9,264 bases of DNA, from positions 1-9,264 of the forward strand of contig JAGLWR010000041.1 of the NCBI GenBank assembly GCA_023133315.1, in the 5' to 3' direction. Positions 1 to 6,088 of the stretch are shown piece after piece. The notes beneath the pieces were generated by a model that was not told the origin of the DNA, searched no databases, and saw only the letters and a program-made list of their open reading frames with translations. The stretch's first letter is position 1, and the number at the start of each line of letters is the position of its first letter. This stretch comes from Methanomicrobia archaeon (GTDB lineage Archaea > Methanobacteriota_B > Thermococci > Methanofastidiosales > B48-G16). The position numbers and the translations under genes are program-made.

Positions 1-192
1 TACCCTCTGAGATTCGGAAAAGGGGTAAATTTTAAAATCGTGTTAATTTTTGGAATTCCTCTGATACTTGACGGGGTTTCACAGTTATTTTTCAGGGAGA
101 GCACAAATGAAATAAGAGCTTTTACAGGTTTTCTTCTAGGAATAATCGTTCCTTTTTATATAATGCCAAAGTTTTTTGAGAGCTTAAAATAA
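1..192 (+). CDS. DUF2085-like integral membrane protein, 3' end only
   Basis: The frame is open from the first base to TAA at 190-192, giving the last 63 residues of a protein that begins outside the window. The fragment has a hydrophobic segment (about residues 11-23), then DGxxQ (24-28), RxSTN (32-36), an Arg at 39 and TG (42-43), then a second hydrophobic segment (44-57) and a short basic tail. The DGxxQ...RxSTNxxR...TG series is what I recognise as the C-terminal signature of DUF2085, a small polytopic membrane family of unknown function in archaea and bacteria whose N-terminal half carries a Cys-rich CPLCxRCTG-type motif. That half lies off the window, so the Cys motif cannot be checked. 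The gene converges on the zinc-ribbon gene at 205-990, with 12 nt between the stops. The family call is from motif memory; the frame itself is certain. Confidence 0.75.
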   Translation, partial: YPLRFGKGVNFKIVLIFGIPLILDGVSQLFFRESTNEIRAFTGFLLGIIVPFYIMPKFFESLK

Positions 193-204
193 AAAAGAAA
201 AAAA
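187..204 (-). terminator. Oligo-T terminator for the minus-strand zinc-ribbon gene
   Basis: Read on the minus strand, the bases just after the TAA of the 205-990 gene are two T runs (seven and six) separated by single bases. Archaeal RNA polymerase terminates at such oligo-T tracts without needing a hairpin. The tract overlaps the last codons of the convergent DUF2085-like gene. Confidence 0.5.
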
Positions 205-990
205 TTAAAGTTTTCTGTCGAGGTAGAGTATCGTGTATGACACAGTGCCGTACATTCCGACTAGTACGCCCAAAATTCCGCCGATGTAGGGTATCCATGT
301 TACTAAAAAACTCAGTACAAAGAATACTAATGCCAGTATCAGTACGTCGAAGAAATTGTTTTTCGCAATGTTGTAACTGTTGCTGAATGTGGCGCCGATA
401 TCGAGATTGTCTATTATTATACCCTGATTTACGAACATTAAGAGTATATACACTATTAGAGCACCAATACACAACGCAAAGAGACCTAAGAATGTCAGTA
501 TTACCGTTATTATAAAAACTATGAGCAGTATCAATATTTTTCCTGCTCCTATTTCGCTCCACGCTTCGGAAAGTGTCACCTTTCTGCCGTTCACTGAATT
601 GTATGTCATGTTAATGGCAAATGCAGTAGCTACTATGCCGAATATCCACGATAGTATGCCGAAGATAGAGGCAAATCCTACAAATGCCAACGCATTTTCA
701 TAGAGAAAATCTGTATCGAAATCAAATCCTGGACCTATCTCTCGTATAGGAACAAGACTTCCCCATGTAACAAATACCATTATCAGCGCGAGTGCTAAAG
801 GTATCAAATACGGCACGATCATCATTGGGTTTTCCGTAATTGTATTGAATGCTTCTGAAAGCACATCCCCTATACCTTTCTTCCCTCTTGCTTCCTTCGG
901 AACTCCTTTTTCAAGTTCAGCTCCACACTTTTCACAGAAAAGAGCATCGTCCTCGTTTGTTGCTCCGCATTTTTTACAGTATATTGTCAC
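205..990 (-). CDS. Zinc-ribbon, polytopic membrane protein (paralogue A)
   Basis: This encodes 261 residues. The N terminus is a short Cys4 zinc ribbon with ligands C5, C8, C19 and C22 (CxxCG...CxxCG), followed by a charged linker (about 24-38). The rest is a membrane domain with roughly six hydrophobic stretches: about 56-80, 100-126, 151-167, 168-187, 214-232 and 235-252. It resembles archaeal zinc-ribbon membrane proteins annotated as DUF4013 or GPDPase-membrane-domain-like; I am not sure of the exact family and the function is unknown. Motifs shared with the neighbour at 1048-1890 are NPMxxVPY (54-61), QGIxIDNL (189-196) and TFxNSYxIAK (201-210), so the two are tandem paralogues. The start is GTG at 990, supported by AGGTGAT (996-1002) five bases upstream and by the ribbon beginning at the same position in the paralogue. 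The zinc ribbon is expected on the cytoplasmic side, which is inference. Confidence 0.82.
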   Translation of the reverse strand: MTIYCKKCGATNEDDALFCEKCGAELEKGVPKEARGKKGIGDVLSEAFNTITENPMMIVPYLIPLALALIMVFVTWGSLVPIREIGPGFDFDTDFLYENALAFVGFASIFGILSWIFGIVATAFAINMTYNSVNGRKVTLSEAWSEIGAGKILILLIVFIITVILTFLGLFALCIGALIVYILLMFVNQGIIIDNLDIGATFSNSYNIAKNNFFDVLILALVFFVLSFLVTWIPYIGGILGVLVGMYGTVSYTILYLDRKL

Positions 991-995
991 GTTAC

Positions 996-1002
996 ATCAC
1001 CT
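996..1002 (-). promoter_or_regulatory. Shine-Dalgarno site deciding the GTG start
   Basis: On the minus strand this reads AGGTGAT, a close match to the complement of the archaeal 16S 3' end, with a 5-nt spacer to GTG at 988-990. It supports GTG initiation; the ATG just upstream (994-992) runs straight into TAA. Confidence 0.7.
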
Positions 1003-1025
1003 AAATATAATATATAATAAAAGAG

Positions 1026-1033
1026 TTTAAATA
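1026..1033 (-). promoter_or_regulatory. TATA box for paralogue A
   Basis: TATTTAAA on the minus strand lies about 39 nt upstream of the GTG start. Initiation 25 nt downstream would fall near 1004, giving a leader of about 14 nt that still contains the Shine-Dalgarno site. A nearly identical element, with matching flanks (tttaaatagtt on the plus strand), precedes the paralogue at 1921-1928. Confidence 0.6.
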
Positions 1034-1047
1034 GTTGTTGTGAGGAT

Positions 1048-1890
1048 TTATTTTCTGTTGAGATAGAGCAGTGTGAGAGCCACTTCAATATAACAGTTAG
1101 CAAAGAACATAAGACCCCCTGCAAATATTATCCAATTGGAGTTTGAACTCAGTATGTTTCCTATGAACATAATGCTAACTATGGGTATACACACTAATAT
1201 GCCCACTACTACCAACATGATGCCAAATATATCCCAAAAATTGCGTTTTGCTATTTCATAACTGTTTTTGAATGTATCGATAATGCCTAAATTATCGATC
1301 ATGATCCCCTGATAGATCAATGCAAAGAAAACACCCACAAGTATACCAAACACCAGAAGAACGAATAGGACAACAAGTGATATTATTATTGTAAGAAAAC
1401 CTACATCTATTAAAAAATATCCCACAAAAAAAACAGTGAATAGTATTATAAAATAGAGTATCCACGTACCAATCAATGTGACAGTTTTAGACATAGTCTT
1501 TCTCAACGCGTCTCCCAATGACATTTTTACGTTTTCTGTTTTGTATATGTATGTTATTGTTATCGCAATGGCTCCAGCAAAAATTCCAAGAACGGCAAAA
1601 AGGATATTGGTCCAATCTCCACTTTTGCTCAAGTAGGCACTCACTATACCATCTCGAGAAGGTTCAGGACTAGGCATTGCAATGGATATAACGACTGATA
1701 GTATAAACAATCCTATATATGGTACGAGTATCATGGGATTTTTTCTCAAAATAAAAAATGATTCTCTCAAAATGTCACTTACCCCTTTTTTTGGTTCACT
1801 TACTTTCCTTTCCAGTGATCGTCCGCAGCTTTCGCAGAATACAGCATCATCCTTATTCTCCGCACCACAATACCGGCAGTACTTCACCAT
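1048..1890 (-). CDS. Zinc-ribbon, polytopic membrane protein (paralogue B)
   Basis: This encodes 280 residues with the same architecture as paralogue A: a Cys4 ribbon (C5, C8, C19, C22), a basic linker to about 36, then a membrane domain with hydrophobic stretches near 53-72, 95-115, 137-159, 163-193, 221-244 and 252-275. Shared motifs are NPMxxVPY (51-58), QGIxIDNL (194-201) and TFxNSYxIAKxNFxD (206-220), and both proteins end in LYLxRK. The transmembrane stretches themselves have diverged, so the duplication is not recent. The start is ATG at 1890, which puts the first Cys at residue 5 as in the paralogue. A weak GTGAT (1894-1898) lies only 3 nt upstream, so GTG at codon 2 is a minor alternative. 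The gap to paralogue A is 57 nt and contains A's own promoter, with no clear T-tract, so read-through is possible. Function unknown. Confidence 0.82.
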   Translation of the reverse strand: MVKYCRYCGAENKDDAVFCESCGRSLERKVSEPKKGVSDILRESFFILRKNPMILVPYIGLFILSVVISIAMPSPEPSRDGIVSAYLSKSGDWTNILFAVLGIFAGAIAITITYIYKTENVKMSLGDALRKTMSKTVTLIGTWILYFIILFTVFFVGYFLIDVGFLTIIISLVVLFVLLVFGILVGVFFALIYQGIMIDNLGIIDTFKNSYEIAKRNFWDIFGIMLVVVGILVCIPIVSIMFIGNILSSNSNWIIFAGGLMFFANCYIEVALTLLYLNRK

Positions 1891-1920
1891 TTAATCACAA
1901 TTAGGGATAGAATAGTAGGA

Positions 1921-1928
1921 TTTAAATA
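1921..1928 (-). promoter_or_regulatory. TATA box for paralogue B
   Basis: TATTTAAA on the minus strand lies about 34 nt upstream of the ATG at 1890, predicting transcription start near 1900. Its flanks match those of the TATA box of paralogue A, which suggests that the promoter was duplicated with the gene. Confidence 0.6.
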
Positions 1929-1969
1929 GTTATCTACACGTTGGGACACTCTGCTTTGCGGATGAAAAA

Positions 1970-1978
1970 ATTAAAATA
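1970..1978 (+). promoter_or_regulatory. TATA-like box of the amidohydrolase operon
   Basis: ATTAAAATA is centred about 26 nt before the ATG at 2000. No Shine-Dalgarno motif lies between it and the start codon, so the message is probably leaderless. The 109-nt divergent spacer (1891-1999) therefore holds promoters in both directions, about 50 nt apart. Confidence 0.5.
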
Positions 1979-1999
1979 GGAAAACAAAAAATATATAGT

Positions 2000-3202
2000 A
2001 TGTTAACGATAAAAAACTGTTCTTTGATCGATGGAAATGGAAACTTTGAAGAAGAGATATCTATTCTCATTGAAGATAATATAATAAAAGAGATAGGTTC
2101 TCCGGAGGAAAAAGGAAAAATAATCAATGCCAAAGGTAAGTACGTACTTCCGGGATTGATAGATTCGCATCTGCATTTAGTCGGAACGCGAAGCATGGAT
2201 CCTCTGGACTGGGTTCTGGAAGATTCCGGATTGCGGACAATACGAGCTGTAAAAGATGTAGAGAAACTTATAGAAGCTGGATTTACAAGTGTTCGATGTG
2301 CAGGTGTATCCCCTCATTCTTTAGCTTTACGAGACGCTGTCAATGAGGGAGTCATAAAAGGTCCGAGAATTCAGGCAGCTGGAAAAACGATGAGTCAGAC
2401 TGGTGGTCATGGCGATTTTCACATGCTTCCGTTAAAATGGGCCAAGGAGGCTGAGATGTCGTGTATCGTGGATGGTGTCGATGAATGCAGAAAAGCTGCC
2501 AGGGAACTATTGCGAGACGGTGTGGATTTTATTAAAATGTGTACTACGGGTGGAGTTCTGTCAGAAAAAGACGCTCCAGAGCAGGCACAGTTCACGGTGG
2601 AGGAAATAAAGGCAGTCGTGGAAGAGGCAAACAGGGTACACAAAAAGGTAGACACACATTCTCAGGGTATGGAGGGGATACAAAATGCCATAATAGCGGG
2701 AGTGAAAAATATAGTTCACGGATTTTATCTCGATAAAAAAACGTGCAGAATGCTGATCGAAAATAACTGCGTATACATTCCCACGTTATCTGTAAACTAC
2801 AAGCTGTTTACGAAGGGAAAAGAGTTCGGTGTTCCTGAGTACGGATTGAGAAAAATTAAAAACACATCGGAGATACACGTAGAAAGTATTGCTCTGGCGT
2901 ACAAGATGGGTGTAACGATATCCACGGGGACAGATTTCATAGGCCCTGCATTACTGCCTCACGGAGATAATGCGTTAGAACTGGAGCTTTTGGTGGAAAA
3001 AATAGGGTTCACAGAAATGGAGGTGATCACAGCCGCTACGAAAAATGGAGCTCTCACAACGGGAAGAGACGATCTCGGGATGATCGAGGAGGGAAAAGTC
3101 GCAGACCTGCTCATTGTGAACAAAAATCCTTTGGAGAATATAAAAATATTAAGAGAAAAGAAAAACATTAAACATGTTATAAAAGATGGAATGATAATAT
3201 GA
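2000..3202 (+). CDS. Metal-dependent amidohydrolase, prolidase-like
   Basis: This is a full-length 400-residue member of the amidohydrolase superfamily, closest in pattern to the prolidase / Xaa-Pro dipeptidase-like branch (Met_dep_hydrolase_A type). A small N-terminal beta domain (1-50) leads into PGLIDSHLHL, with metal ligands H57 and H59. Further on come K179 in the DFIKMCTTGG segment (probably the carboxylated bridging lysine), H220 (DTHSQG), H240 (IVHGF) and D312 (STGTD), which completes a binuclear site. H137 and H141 in the GGHGDFH segment fit a substrate-contact loop. The C terminus has the usual GxIExGKxADLLIV stretch (360-373) returning to the beta domain. There is no signal peptide, so it is cytoplasmic. 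It probably hydrolyses an amide, peptide or cyclic amide bond; the substrate cannot be read from sequence. It is translationally coupled to the next gene by ATGA. Confidence 0.9.
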   Translation: MLTIKNCSLIDGNGNFEEEISILIEDNIIKEIGSPEEKGKIINAKGKYVLPGLIDSHLHLVGTRSMDPLDWVLEDSGLRTIRAVKDVEKLIEAGFTSVRCAGVSPHSLALRDAVNEGVIKGPRIQAAGKTMSQTGGHGDFHMLPLKWAKEAEMSCIVDGVDECRKAARELLRDGVDFIKMCTTGGVLSEKDAPEQAQFTVEEIKAVVEEANRVHKKVDTHSQGMEGIQNAIIAGVKNIVHGFYLDKKTCRMLIENNCVYIPTLSVNYKLFTKGKEFGVPEYGLRKIKNTSEIHVESIALAYKMGVTISTGTDFIGPALLPHGDNALELELLVEKIGFTEMEVITAATKNGALTTGRDDLGMIEEGKVADLLIVNKNPLENIKILREKKNIKHVIKDGMII

Positions 3203-4002
3203 ACACGGAAGAAATAATGGAAACAGCTTTAACATTGGCAGGACAGGATAAAATTCCAGAGGATTCCGAGATATATATTCCTGGAAAAAATATAAAAAGA
3301 GTTCTTTTCGGGATCGATATAACTACTTCAGAACTTCTTTTGGCTCAGAATTTAAAATGCGATTGTGTGATAGCACATCATCCTCTGGGCGATAATGCTG
3401 TTCTCAATTTTTACAAAATTATCGATAAACATACAGATATCATGATAAGAAATGGAATTCCGAAGGAAAAAGCATTTAAATCTATAAAGAACCTGAAAAA
3501 TAGTTTAAAAATAGTGAACCATGCGCGGAATTATACTCACATCCCCTCGATAGCAGAAAAAATCGACATGCCGTTAATGAATATACACAATCCGTTGGAT
3601 GAGATAGGGAGAAGGATAATGCAGGAAACTGTGGATAGTGCAGTCCCAGAAAAAGTAAAGGATGTCGTAGATGCGTTATACACCCTTCCCGAGTTCCAGA
3701 AAGCACTCACAAAAATAGAAGCGGTTATAGGAAACGAAGAAGGAGACGCGAGAAAAACGATCATAGCTCATGGAGCTGGTACCAACGGCGGCTACGATAT
3801 CGCAAAAACATATTTTGAATACGGATTTTGTGTTGTTTATATCCATATAAAACTTGCTGATTATCTCAAATTAAAGAATGAAAGGGGAAATTTAATCGTT
3901 TCGGGGCATATTGCGAGTGATTCAGTTGGTATAAATCCTTTCATAAAAGCGTTAGAAGAAAAAGGTATAGAAGTTATAAAAATAAGTGGAATTTACTGCT
4001 GA
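3199..4002 (+). CDS. NIF3-like dinuclear metal protein, divergent
   Basis: This encodes 267 residues. Features of the NIF3 (NGG1p-interacting factor 3, 'GTP cyclohydrolase I type 2 homologue') family are GIDIT (38-42), the metal-binding CVIAHHP (H60, H61), GAGTNGG followed by a helix (192-198), and a C-terminal GHIASD (H237, D241). The usual Glu at the last site appears to be Asp here. The typical N-terminal DNxGLxxG segment is not recognisable, and the middle (about 80-175) looks lineage-specific. The family folds as a dinuclear-metal hexameric ring of uncertain biochemical role. The ATG overlaps the stop of the amidohydrolase (ATGA), so the two should be produced together and may act on the same substrate class, which is inference. 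No clear T-tract terminator follows. Confidence 0.78.
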   Translation: MNTEEIMETALTLAGQDKIPEDSEIYIPGKNIKRVLFGIDITTSELLLAQNLKCDCVIAHHPLGDNAVLNFYKIIDKHTDIMIRNGIPKEKAFKSIKNLKNSLKIVNHARNYTHIPSIAEKIDMPLMNIHNPLDEIGRRIMQETVDSAVPEKVKDVVDALYTLPEFQKALTKIEAVIGNEEGDARKTIIAHGAGTNGGYDIAKTYFEYGFCVVYIHIKLADYLKLKNERGNLIVSGHIASDSVGINPFIKALEEKGIEVIKISGIYC

Positions 4003-4037
4003 AGTGTGAACTGGTAAAATATTTGTATCGTAGAAAA

Positions 4038-4046
4038 TTTTAAATA
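4038..4046 (+). promoter_or_regulatory. TATA box of the helical-repeat gene
   Basis: TTTTAAATA is centred about 45 nt before the ATG at 4087. Transcription would begin near 4067-4070, leaving an 18-nt leader that contains GAGGG (4076-4080) 6 nt before the start codon. This makes the gene an independent unit rather than the third gene of the preceding operon. Confidence 0.55.
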
Positions 4047-4086
4047 AAGAGGAAAATAATATATACTAGAAATCCGAGGGAAGAAA

Positions 4087-5364
4087 ATGGAAGACCTGGA
4101 AGAGTACATAAAAAATGTCCTTGAAGAAGAGGAACTCATTGAGATCAAAGGAGAAGCCTTTGGAAAAATTGTTTCTGATTCTAAAATAAGGGACAAATCA
4201 TGGGTATATGAAAAATACTTTACTCTTGAGCCTGTAGAAGCATTTCCTAAAGAGGTTACTCCTCGGGAAGAAGAAGATCTATTAAAACCATTTGAAGAAG
4301 TACCAACACCGTTAGAAGTTTCTATACCTGAGATAGAAGTTCCTAAAAGGGAGTTCCCACTTCCAGAAAAACCCAGACCTCCCATACATGAAGAAGAGAT
4401 ATCACCGAGAACGAAGGAACTCCTGAAAGAAGTTGAAGAAATTAACAGACTTTATGACGCTACTTTCATCACATACAATCTCGATAAAGTTAAATCAAAA
4501 TATCTCCAGCTGCTCAATGAGAGAAATAAGTTGCTTGAGAAAAATCCCTACGTGATCGAGAGAATGGACAAAAGTCTCGCAGAAATGAAAGAGAGGATAC
4601 GCAAGGTCACTCAGAAAAAGAAATCTAAGGAAATAAGAGGAGAATATGAAATTTTTCTCGGTAAACTTGATAGAATGCTGAGAGAATACACAAAAAAATA
4701 TATTGCTGCCAATTCAGGAGAAGTCAGGAGAAAATACCTCGAACTCCTCGATGAAAAAGACAGCATGGACCTGAGATTCCCACAATTAAGAGAAGTGGTA
4801 GAAAAAAGAATTCAGGAGCTGAGAGATAGAATAGATACAGTAGAGAGGAGTAAAGACCTTAAAAAAGAAGTCCTGGCAATAATGAAGCTTTCCAACGAAA
4901 TAATCGAAAGAGCGAAGAAAGGGGATCTCAAAGGATTGATGAGTAATTACAGCACATGCGTGAATAGATATGAATCTATTTCTAAAGAGATCCCGAAACC
5001 TGTAAGTGATAAGATAAAAAACAAGCTTGCTGAATGTAATCGAGTTTTGAAATCTTTAAAAGAGACAAAAGAGACCAGAGAAAAGATGGTGCAAGAAGAA
5101 ACGATTAAAACAAGTCGCTATGAAGTTCAGGGTTTAAAAATTTACTGGAGTACGTATATGAAAGAGATCCAGGACTTCAGTAAGAGGACATCAAGAGCAA
5201 AATCGCACCAGTATTTTGAGTTATACAACAAATTCAATAAACTGAGAGATACGTATTCTAATCTGGTAAAAAGAAATGTCATTCCAGAAACAGAATTGCA
5301 GAAAGCAAGAATAGAACTATCAAAATCATTTGATGTATTGGAAACGTTAAAAAATGAAATGTAA
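4087..5364 (+). CDS. Alpha-helical repeat protein with acidic, proline-rich N-terminal linker
   Basis: This encodes 425 residues of a family I do not recognise. Residues 1-45 form a small acidic helical region. Residues 48-105 are rich in Pro and Glu and look disordered. Residues 107-425 are almost entirely helical, highly charged and without membrane segments. Within this part I see about four degenerate units of 70-88 residues. Anchor tyrosines are Y139, Y217, Y288 and Y376, and in the first three a proline sits exactly 15 residues later (P154, P232, P303). Residues 136-171 and 214-249 align over 36 positions without a gap (KYLxLLxEx...LxExxxRI). The design suggests tandem helical hairpins, hence a scaffold or filament-associated cytoplasmic protein; that role is inference. 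The ATG at 4087 is supported by GAGGG 6 nt upstream. Its stop abuts the stop of the convergent bactofilin-like gene. Confidence 0.8.
   Translation: MEDLEEYIKNVLEEEELIEIKGEAFGKIVSDSKIRDKSWVYEKYFTLEPVEAFPKEVTPREEEDLLKPFEEVPTPLEVSIPEIEVPKREFPLPEKPRPPIHEEEISPRTKELLKEVEEINRLYDATFITYNLDKVKSKYLQLLNERNKLLEKNPYVIERMDKSLAEMKERIRKVTQKKKSKEIRGEYEIFLGKLDRMLREYTKKYIAANSGEVRRKYLELLDEKDSMDLRFPQLREVVEKRIQELRDRIDTVERSKDLKKEVLAIMKLSNEIIERAKKGDLKGLMSNYSTCVNRYESISKEIPKPVSDKIKNKLAECNRVLKSLKETKETREKMVQEETIKTSRYEVQGLKIYWSTYMKEIQDFSKRTSRAKSHQYFELYNKFNKLRDTYSNLVKRNVIPETELQKARIELSKSFDVLETLKNEM
4493..5290 (+). repeat. Four degenerate ~70-88-residue helical protein repeats
   Basis: This is a protein-level repeat inside the 4087-5364 gene; the DNA copies are too diverged to count as a nucleotide repeat. 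The conserved cores are around residues 136-171, 214-249, 285-320 and about 373-400. Spacing between anchor tyrosines is 78, 71 and 88 residues. The first two are clearly alike, the third keeps the Tyr and Pro positions, and the fourth is weakest, with no proline at the expected distance. Confidence 0.5.
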
Positions 5365-6048
5365 TTATGGTTTTGTTCTTATCTCTCCATGAATTGTGAC
5401 ATTACTTCCTATTTTCATCGTATCTGAGTATTCTATACCATCTTTTATGACAACACTGTTGCCCAAGGTAACTTTTCCTCCAACAGCTTTCAGGACTTCT
5501 GTACTGTTTCCGATATCGAGATCCCCCTTGCTTAAGACTAGATCGAGAGTGCATCCCACTCCTGTCTTTATACTATTCGCCTCGATAAATCCTTTTACAT
5601 ACACCTCATCGCCGAGAATTATATCTCCGGCTGCTTTTATGTCTCCATTGACCTTTGCTTTTTCCTCGACCACGACATTTTTCTTAGCATTTATTCCTCC
5701 ATTGACCGTAATTCCTTTGGAAACGATTATATCGATATCTTCAGAAGTGACGGCAAAAGTTTTCATCTCTATCTGCTCTCTTTTCATTAGAAGATCTTTT
5801 TTTAAGTTTTCGACAGACTCTCTCATCTGCTGCCGTTCCACGACAAATTTTTCTAGTTTATTAACGAGGTTCTGATTCTCAGTTTTTAATCTTTCTATTA
5901 TGCCCTGCATCCCTTTAACATCGCCAAATCTTCCTTCATACTTTCTTATCTGAGTTGTTAAATTTTCATTCTGCTTTTTTAAGCCTTCAAGTTGCTGAGT
6001 TAATACTTTAATTTTCCTATCTTTTTCTTTACTACTAAAGAGCGGCAT
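5365..6048 (-). CDS. Coiled-coil plus bactofilin-like beta-helix protein
   Basis: This encodes 227 residues in two clear parts. Residues 7-95 are a long charged heptad-type coiled coil with no membrane segment. Residues about 104-227 are short beta strands alternating with Gly/Asn turns, with repeating units such as ITVNGGINAK, AKVNGDIKAAGDIILG, VYVKGFIEA and VTIHGEI, which is the pattern of bactofilin (polymer-forming cytoskeletal) right-handed beta helices. Typical bactofilins have short disordered tails, so a long N-terminal coiled coil is unusual; it could drive oligomerisation or bind a partner. The ATG at 6048 has a very strong AAAGGAGGA just upstream. The radical SAM gene ends 40 nt upstream on the same strand; that AT-rich gap could hold a TATA box (around 6066-6087), but co-transcription is equally possible. 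Its stop abuts the stop of the convergent helical-repeat gene. The cytoskeletal role is inferred from fold pattern only. Confidence 0.75.
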   Translation of the reverse strand: MPLFSSKEKDRKIKVLTQQLEGLKKQNENLTTQIRKYEGRFGDVKGMQGIIERLKTENQNLVNKLEKFVVERQQMRESVENLKKDLLMKREQIEMKTFAVTSEDIDIIVSKGITVNGGINAKKNVVVEEKAKVNGDIKAAGDIILGDEVYVKGFIEANSIKTGVGCTLDLVLSKGDLDIGNSTEVLKAVGGKVTLGNSVVIKDGIEYSDTMKIGSNVTIHGEIRTKP

Positions 6049-6053
6049 GAAAA

Positions 6054-6062
6054 TCCTCCTTT
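6054..6062 (-). promoter_or_regulatory. Strong Shine-Dalgarno site of the bactofilin-like gene
   Basis: AAAGGAGGA on the minus strand lies 5 nt upstream of the ATG at 6046-6048. It is the strongest site of its kind in the window, and it means this gene cannot be translated from a leaderless message starting at its ATG. Confidence 0.75.
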
Positions 6063-6088
6063 ATCTTTTTATATAATTTATTATATCT

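Noticed and set aside
122..562. 146-codon minus-strand open frame
   Set aside because: It lies largely inside the zinc-ribbon membrane gene (205-990) in another frame and overlaps the DUF2085-like gene. Its residues (Ser, Asn, Arg and Thr runs, no hydrophobic pattern) do not look like a protein.
3993..4385. 130-codon minus-strand open frame across the promoter and 5' end of the helical-repeat gene
   Set aside because: It is a Ser/Gly-rich low-complexity mirror of the Glu/Pro-rich coding strand, and it would overlap a well-supported promoter and Shine-Dalgarno site on the plus strand.
5396..5875. 159-codon plus-strand open frame antisense to the bactofilin-like gene
   Set aside because: It is a shadow of the regular codon pattern of the real gene. 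The translation is a Ser/Thr/Phe/Pro-rich mirror, and no start signal precedes it.
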